NCBI GenBank assembly: GCA_021613335.1
Contig: JAJTWR010000266.1
Location: 6,009,501-6,073,500 of the forward strand
DNA: 64,000 bases
Direction of reading: 5' to 3'
DNA from: Whitmania pigra
Taxonomy: Eukaryota; Annelida; Clitellata; Hirudinida; Haemopidae
Under the pieces are notes generated by a model that saw only the letters and a list, made by a program, of their open reading frames with translations, had not been told where the DNA came from and searched no databases. The first letter of the stretch is position 1. Each line of letters opens with the position of its first letter. This document shows positions 53,701 through 62,700 of the stretch, in pieces. A program made the translations under genes and the position numbers.

Positions 53701-56700
53701 TGCAATGTCAAAAATGAGCGACTTTATTGTTAAAATGTAATCTCTTTACTCAGTGGCTTCACTAGGGAGGTAGAGGTATTCGGGCCTCACTGAATGACAC
53801 CAAAGTCTTATTCTTTATATTTTATGCTTTGACCCGTTTAGACATGCACCTTGACAATATCATTAAAAAAAGCAGCAACAATATCTTAACTGATTTTCTT
53901 AATATGTTAACTTCCTTTTCTACAAGAGACCATTCTCAAAAGCATTTTGCACATTAGTCAGACTAGAATTCGAATGTGGCTCTTCTGTTTTGAATCCTCA
54001 TAGGATAGTACTCATCGACAGGACAGACAAATTCAAAAAAAGGTTCACTAAAATCATCCCCACTCCGTCCCATCACACCTATATGCAATTAATTAATTAA
54101 CCTGTTGTTGCTACTCCAAATAAAAGGTGAGATATTTAACAAAATGGCTGAGTAATGCTCGTAACGCATAGTTCGGGTAGCCAAAATGTCCTGTTAGAAA
54201 CTCAAGAAAATAGAAGTGAAAGGCTTAGATCTGCATACTTCTCTGTTTTGAGCGCATTGGTTTATTGGAGCCTGTCCTCCCACGGAACCATCAGCTCCAC
54301 CAGAATGTCCACCGTCGACGGCGATACGAGCACCAGATCCGGTCTCTTGCCCCTTTCTATCAGCACCTGGGAGTAGTGCCTCATCCCTTCTAAGTCGGCT
54401 GCGACGGTCCAGTCGTTTGCCTCTGCAAGAATGTCTCGCCTGGGGATTTGACATCTCTTTTTGCAGAGGTGTGCGAAACCCTCGCGCAAGAAGTAAATCT
54501 TTTGCTGATTTGCAATCGTACGTGAGTTTGCTTTGGATACTGCTACTTTTGCGGCTTCACACACCTCTCGAAGGACCCGGTTAAGTCGCCATGCGTACCA
54601 ACCATTGGCAAGGGCATACGTGCAATTGAAACTCGGCGTTCTAGTCGACATAACAAAATTCAAGACCAAGTTGAAGTCCAGACTTCAACGAAAAGACCAG
54701 CTGGTTCACAAGTTGTATGAACATGTTGTGACTTTTATTGAAAAGTTGAAGATAGGACTTCATGGACAGCCTCTGACGATACGCACATAGCGCTTTATAA
54801 ATTAATTATTATTATTATAATTTAGTCACAGCTGGTTCTGAAGAAGGTTGTACATTGCCCAGTCCTTTCGTCGAGGCCTACTGAAACAGTACAACATGAG
54901 AAGTACTCTGAATTAGTTACCAACTTTCTGAAGATTTCGAAGGACGCTGCTGACAAATTGCTGAAATTCATTGACATTCAGAATGACAGTGACTTAAAAA
55001 CAGCTTTTGACGAGCATGATCTTCTGAACTTTTACAGCCACTATGTGTCATCAGACAAGTATACCAATCGCTCACAAGATGGCAGGATGTTCACTGCTCT
55101 ATTCGGAAGCACCTACTGTTGCGAACAACTGTTTTCTAGAATGAAAAACAAGAAATCGAAGTTAAGCTCTCTGCTTACAGAAGAACGTATGGCAGCACCA
55201 TTGCGTATTTCGACTTCTACTGTTGGAGCAGACTACTCGTTGAAAAACAGGCAGATTGCACATTAAACTGATCTTAAACTTATGAGACTCTTCTAGCTTA
55301 AATGTGGCATAAAGAAGTAGTTTGTGTTTTATTGTTTTGTTTTTTTTTTGGTTGTGAAATTGCTAATCCGGCGCGCGACTAGTCTAGAAGTTGTACAGTT
55401 GGCCCTCCGGCCAACAAATTTGGACACCCCTGGTTTAAAGCATTAGAGCGTATTTAAGCGATAAATGAATTCCTGGCACCCCAAACATAAAATATGTACA
55501 GGATAATTAGAAATTAACTACCTATAAATTAACCGCCTATAAATTAACTACCCGATAAGCCACATGAGCCCAATCACATGCAAGTTCTTAATTTTGAGTT
55601 GGCTGTCCTGGTGACCTGGCTGCATACGCACATCAATCAATCAAACATCAAGATTAGGAGCAAGGTCCGGGTGGTCCCAGGACCCAACCGTGACAAATAT
55701 ATTAAAAAGTTATAATCATGATAAAATAGGGAGTAATTTTCCAATCACAACGTCCTCACTGAGTTTAGACTAGATGCAAAAGAAGGTCATCTTATGTTTT
55801 ACGAGGGTCTGCCACCCTCTCTGAATTTTGGCTAGAAGCAAAAAAAATATCGTCTCCTCAAGTTGTGCAACAAGAAAAAGCTGAAATGACGTCCATGTTT
55901 GAATATATATATCTCAGTTTAAACGATTTTGTAATAATTGATATTTCTGTTTTGATTCTTTGAGAACTGAATTTGAAGCCATATTGAGATGCGGAAGTCG
56001 TTTATACTTGAGAACAATTTTAATATAATCAATTTTATTTTTCATGATTATAAGTTCCTTTTAATAATTTAAAAAAAAAAAGGCTCTTATAAAAGAAATT
56101 GAAGGTACCAAAAACATAGTAGAGGCAACAAACAAACCAAATCTTTATCCGAAGCTTGAGGCTCTTCAAATTCAATTAACTATATGTGAGAAGGCTCTTT
56201 CGAATTACCTTGAAACAAAAAGACTTGCTTTTCCAAGATTCTATTTTGTTTCATCCGTGGACCTTCTCGACATTCTTTCCAATGGAAATAACCCTTCTGC
56301 GGTGAGACATACATAAAACTATTTTTACATGTCGTAAATTTAATGTAATCCTATATGTTTTAATGTTGCTTATGCTTGTTATATTAGGTTGCGCGGCATT
56401 TAACAAAGTTGTTTGATAGCATGGCTAAATTAACATTCGAATTGGATGGAGATGGCAATCCAACAAAAAGAGCCCTGGGTATGAGTAGTAAAGACGGCGA
56501 ATATATGACTCTATCTCCTCATCCATGTGATTGTGATGGACAGGTTATTGATGTTTCTTAAGTAAACAGAGTAATTACGAAAAATTAAACGTTTCTGTTA
56601 GGGTTAGGATGGGTTTGAACAGGGATGGACAGTAACTTAATTTGAGTAACGAAAATACACAATTTAAATTACAATTGTAATTTGTAACGAAATTACAGGA

Positions 56701-59700
56701 GATGTAATTTCCTTACTTGTTTAATTTTGTATTTCAAATTACAATTATCATTTCAAATTACATTAAATTAAAAATTTAAATTGGCCTCGAACACTTGCGA
56801 ACTAATTCTAACAATTAAGCATCTTTCGTTATGAATATTAGCTTTGTCTTTTTTCGATAAAATCGGCCTGTTAACTGTTGTAGCTTGCTGCGTTATCGCT
56901 TACAGTTTATAACTTAGACATAACACTAGAGTTTACTAAAACATGGAGTTCAGACCAAATAAAATATTAGATGGAAAGCAATACTGATACTCCTAGAGAC
57001 TGATGTATCTGGTAACACTGATACTACAGCGGTTCTGGAAATTTGACAATTTAGTTAAACAGCCGTCTGGTGAAATTCCTTGTCATGCAAATGTTATTGT
57101 GCTTCCAACTCATGTACGGTGCAACCAGTCACACACTGAGCCTTGTGGCAACCAGCGACGTAAGTGCAGCACTAAAAATTCTGTTCAGTTTTCACGCATA
57201 AACCACACTGAATGTTTTTATGGAATTCATGTTCACGCCCAAAGTCAACTGAAAAGATCTATGAAATTTGTTGTTCTTGTCTATCAAAACCATGTGCCGC
57301 AAGGTGGCACTCTTTGTATGACAGCATTAAAAGTTTACTTGAAAAAAAGAGATGTTTTGCCCAAATTGATGGATAAACTGAAATTGCCGAGTTTTAAAGA
57401 CATTGAACTAAATTTTTTGGGTGAATAATGCCAAGTATTAATCCCCATTGCGGTTGCATTGGTCAGATTGCAAGGCGAAAAAAACTGGTTTTTTTTCTGA
57501 CTTTCTACCTGTTTAAAGTAAACAGTCAGCTTACCATTCTGCAATCAGACAACCTTCGTCATTCTTTGCAGATTTTGTTAAGCTCTGCCCAGATGTGAAC
57601 ATGTACATTTTGGTAACAATGACCCATATTTATTTTAAACTGCGCTGGTTGCCACACTCGTTCAGTGATCAACATGGGCACTTTCAGACACTTTTGAGAA
57701 GAACTGCTAAAAATATGTCCCAAACCATTGCATCTGATTTTAATGGAAGGAAAGAAAAGGGTGATGATGCAGATGATGATTACTTTGGTTTTAGGCAGAA
57801 GCTGCTTGTGTTGATACTAAAGGCTTGAAGACAGTAAGTGATTCAACCAAAATTGAGTTGGAAGCTCTCCAGTTTTTGAAAGATTCAAGAAAGGATTTAA
57901 ATACGCTTAATAATTATCCAACGATTAAGCAAATGTTTGTTCATTTTAATGCAACTCTGCCGTCTTCAGCACCAGTTGAGCGCCTTTTCAGTTTTGCTTG
58001 GTCACAAGACAGTGTAAACTGTGCGACAAGATGTTTGAGAAACTGTTGCTGCTAAAAGAAAACTAGAATGACTGACAGAATTGACAGTATTCATCGCGTT
58101 ATGATTATAACTTGTTGCAATAAAAAATGTTCTGGTAGTGTAATTTGATGCAATTTCAAATTACTAATTTGTAATTTAGCATATTCGGCACATGTAATTT
58201 GTATTTGTTATATAAATTACATTTTTTGATGTAATTTGTAATTGGTAACTAAGTCACATGTGGGCCTGTAATTTTTCCATCCTTAGGGTTGACTCACCGT
58301 TGTTTTAGCTAGACACTATTAAATTGATTTTTATCTATTTACTGGCTAATAAAATAAATTAATTTCATAACATATCATGCTTTGCATAAATTATGTTCCA
58401 AATATAAAAAGTGCATCTGATTAATCGCAAGACATTATGCGACACCATTTTCCCGGTTTTCACATTTTAAAATCACATTACATATAATTGTGTAAAGGGT
58501 TCTCAACGCGCAGATTTACAAAAACCAAAAAAATTATATGTATACAAAATCCAATTTCATTTGATGATTTATGATTGCCTGGGATCTGAAATCCAAAATG
58601 TTGTACTTTACAACCCACCGTATTATCTGTGGTTCTATACAGGCAATCGCTAACAATTTCATTGGATTTTTTCTGATGTATTTATTTCAATTGATAACAT
58701 TAAACGTCAACTAAATTTATCTGATAGGTAGTATTCGAAATTTTTTCACTCTCTCGTTCCGATACAAAATCTGTTTTAGGTTAGGTTGGCTTGGTCATTT
58801 CGGATAATCTTAGTTAGCTTAATGGTGAATACATTAATTGGGTAACATCTGAGTAAAATTCCAATCTAAAAATTTTGCACTAACATTAATTTTGGTATCT
58901 TCAACTGATAGGTGGAAACGTGGTTAATGAAACTATTAATTATCCACTGTCAGTCCGTGAAACATGAAATAACGGAAGCTGTTGCTTCGTATGAAGAAAA
59001 GCCTCGGGAGGTTTGGGTATTTGAGCCTCCAGCACAGCCTGCTCTTGTTACTGTTCAAATATGGTGGTCCACTGAGGTAAACATGGCTTTTCAAAGACTG
59101 GAAGAGGGATACGAAAATGCTCTAAAGGAATTTAACAAAAAACAAGTAAAGTAATTGAAATGCATGGGATAACTAAAACGAAAATTTAAAATATGTTCAC
59201 TTACCTTGTTGTAGGTAACAAAGTTGTTCTATCTTTTAAATATGTCATTATATAATCTTTGCCTCAGCTACTGATTTTTGAACAGTTCCAAGATTTAAAA
59301 CCAATGCATCTAAATTACTTTTAAATAAGCTGGACCTTTGCTTTGTCGCCTGTTTGTCTTCCAGTTTCTTGATGAAATTCTTGTTTAATTCGTCCATCTT
59401 TCGGCCGAAATCTTCAATATGGTGCCATTAAATTTTTTCTTTTAAATTAATGTGCCCACCCCAAATGTGTTCGTAATATTAAAAAAAGTCTTGCAAAATT
59501 TTGATGTATACCTTTTTTACTGATCGCTCAAACGCTTACAAAATTTTATATGGTTAGTTTTCATTGTAGACCAACAGTTAATTCAAAAATCAACGGTTAG
59601 AAGCAATAACTATAATTTAATTATTTGTATTTGTATTGAGCCGATTTTTGGAGTGCTTTATGTATCCGAATAGGATGTGAAGGCACTTCTTAATCGATCC

Positions 59701-62700
59701 ACCATTTACATAGGTCCATTTACATATGCCATCCACAAAGGCAATGTAGTGGCATTCAATTTTGGATGCGTATCCCCTTATTCCGATTGATCTGTCCACC
59801 TCACTAAGGATCAGGTCAATAACGGCATTGAAAAGCGTAAGAGACATTGGATCTCTCTGCTTCTCTGCTTGTATTGAGCCGATTTTTGGAGTGCTTTATG
59901 TATCCGAATAGGATGTGAAGGCACTTCTTAATCGATCCACCATTTACATAGGTCCATTTACATATGCCATCCACAAAGGCAATGTAGTGGCATTCAATTT
60001 TGGATGCGTATCCCCTTATTCCGATTGATCTGTCCACTTCACTAAGGATCAGGTCAGTAACGGCATTGAAAAGCGTAAGAGACATTGGATCTCTCTGCTT
60101 CACGCCTCTGGGAATGCGATCGCTCATAAATAATGTTTTATTAACGTCCGTTGCATAACTAGATGATTAGGACGGGGTTTGAACCCCGTGCTGCCATGGT
60201 GAGAGGAGCAGCCTTAACCGTTAGGCCATGCGGGCGCACTATGCGATCGCTCATTGCATCTCCCGTTCTTATATGAACCCAGTTATCTTTGTATAATTCT
60301 GATAGTTATTCAATCAACAGCAATATCACTCCAATGACTATTTCCGACCGAAATGCCTAAAGGTCAGAGGAACATTTGGATTATTTAGATTATCATTACT
60401 TTGTCAGTTTTTTGCGCAAAAAACTGGTAGTAGTATAGATCAGGGGTACTCAAACTTTTTTTGCTTGGATCCACAATAGATTATTTTCAGATAGGTGGAG
60501 GTCCACAAGGGTCAAAGTCATGCGAGCACTGATTAGGGGGTCTGGGGGAGCGTCGTAAGCATTAGGAAGAATTTGTAAAAAATCAAGCCTGCTTTTGACC
60601 ACCTTCAAGCCTGTGTTTTTGGATTTTGTCTCCATTTTGGAAAGACATTTTCCATATTTTGTTTCTTTTAATGAGCAGTATATAAGTAATTTATTTTATT
60701 TTTTATCATAAGATTTGTTAGATTTTTAATCTTAAGATTTATTATTATTGTTGACTAGTCGATAATATTTTAAAATTTTATTGTATTTTAGTTATGTTTA
60801 ATAAAAAGTAATGAATTAATATTAAAATGCTGTATTAAATTCAGTTAAATTTAATTCTAATAGATGAACAATCTACAAGTGTTAAGTCAGACTTTTTATT
60901 TAGTGTGATGCATGGAACTGCTTGATCTTCATGACTTCTATGATATTTGGAGAATAGCTAGTAATTGCAATTCTCAAACAATTTCCAAGATGTACATCAG
61001 TTAATTGACCTCGATTTTTAGACTTGATAAAGTCTCGTAGTTGAAAATGATGATTCACAGGTGTAAGTTGATCCAAATATTGTCAGAACAGATAAAGCCA
61101 ATTTCTTGGAGCAAGGGTATTGACCCTCAATTACAAACTTAGACCAGAATTCAGAATTTTTTAACTTTTTAAATTTTTAAATTTATTTTTCGAAATAATT
61201 GGAGGTCCACTTAAAAGCTATCGGCGGTCCGGATTGTGGACCGCGGTCCGCAGTTTGAGTACTCCTGCTATAGATAATGTTGTAAACTTGGAAATTAATT
61301 GAGTTTATATTGCTAAAATAATTAAATTTATATTTCAGTATATTTGGTACCTTTTTCGGGCACGTGGTATCTGTTATTGCTACAGAAAAGCATTCTCGAT
61401 ATTCACCTGACATTCAGCGACTATCTTCACCCTTGTTCCTCTTATCTTCGCTAACGACACTCAAACTGGCTTCAAATGAATCCATACTACGATATATTAA
61501 ATTTTATATTATTGTATGTATATTAAAAAAGCTTCGGTATGTCGGAACTATTATTATTATTTTTTTTTTAAATCTTTTATTAGAAAAATTTATTATTATT
61601 ATAACTGCGCTCAAAATGAATTGCTTATTGTATTTAAGTCAATCGTATCCTCAAAATTCTTTCCTAAATATAGAAATAACCACATTTATATCAATACGAT
61701 GCAGTAAAGATATCAGAACTTGACAATCACGAATCGCTTCAAATAGATTTTATTTTATTTAAATATATATTCAATAACGTTATTCGATTTAGATTAGTCA
61801 ACTCAATTCTTTAATAACGCTTTTGGTTGGAAAATTGTCGGAGGGCGAGCGTCAAAAAATAATGACAATTTGCACGATTGAAGTTCATAACAGAGATGTA
61901 GTTGCCAAACTTATTGCTCAAAAGGTTTCTTGGGCTTTTTAATCGTTTACATAAACTTGCTATGTGATGAACGATTACTCGATTCTCAATTTGTTTTTTT
62001 TTTAATTACAAATTTTCAAAAGATTGAAAATGCACAAGCTTTTGCCTGGCTGTCACAACTAAGGCATAGATGGGATGATAAAGAAAAAGATTGTTTTGCA
62101 AATATTTGTGATGCTCAGTTTAAGTATATGCATGAATACCTCGGTAATACCCCGAGACTTGTCATAACACCTCTGACAGACAGGTTTAACTTTTGAAATT
62201 TCAATATTGTTTATCTTTGCCACAATCATGCTTACAATTATTTATTCGTGATGTTCGGCGAATTTGAGGAATTTTAGCCTCGCTAGCGACCGCTAAATAT
62301 TTTTTTATCAAACTTTGATTAAAATTGTTTATTGAAATTTCGAAAAGTCAGACTTAGCTTTGCTCACATTTAATTTTGCCATCATATAAAGGCTAAGACT
62401 TTAAGGCTACTCTAGAGTTTTCTGAATCAATTCAAAATTTGATCAAGATAATAACTAATCACTACTACAATTTATGCATGACCTCGAGGTCTTTAAGGAA
62501 AGTCTGGATCTGCTTGGGTCAGTACATGTCTACTGAATGAGTCACGAATCTCGTCATTAACAAAGCTATCTCTTTTATTTCTGATTTTTTGACCAAGATA
62601 TCAGATTTCTCTTTTTCCTTGCCTAGAATTTGATCCATTAAGCATCGGCGGTCGGACATCGTTTGACCGCCTGACCGTCTATTTGACGAGTAGAGTCGAA

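Noticed and set aside
57003..57428. 141-codon plus-strand frame as an intact gene
   Set aside because: Transposase-like residues occur in a neighbouring frame, so this frame is a shifted reading of a degraded hAT transposase.
61364..61723. Plus-strand frame of 119 codons with hydrophobic stretches
   Set aside because: AT-rich intron read-through overlapping a dispersed repeat; no homology or splice support.
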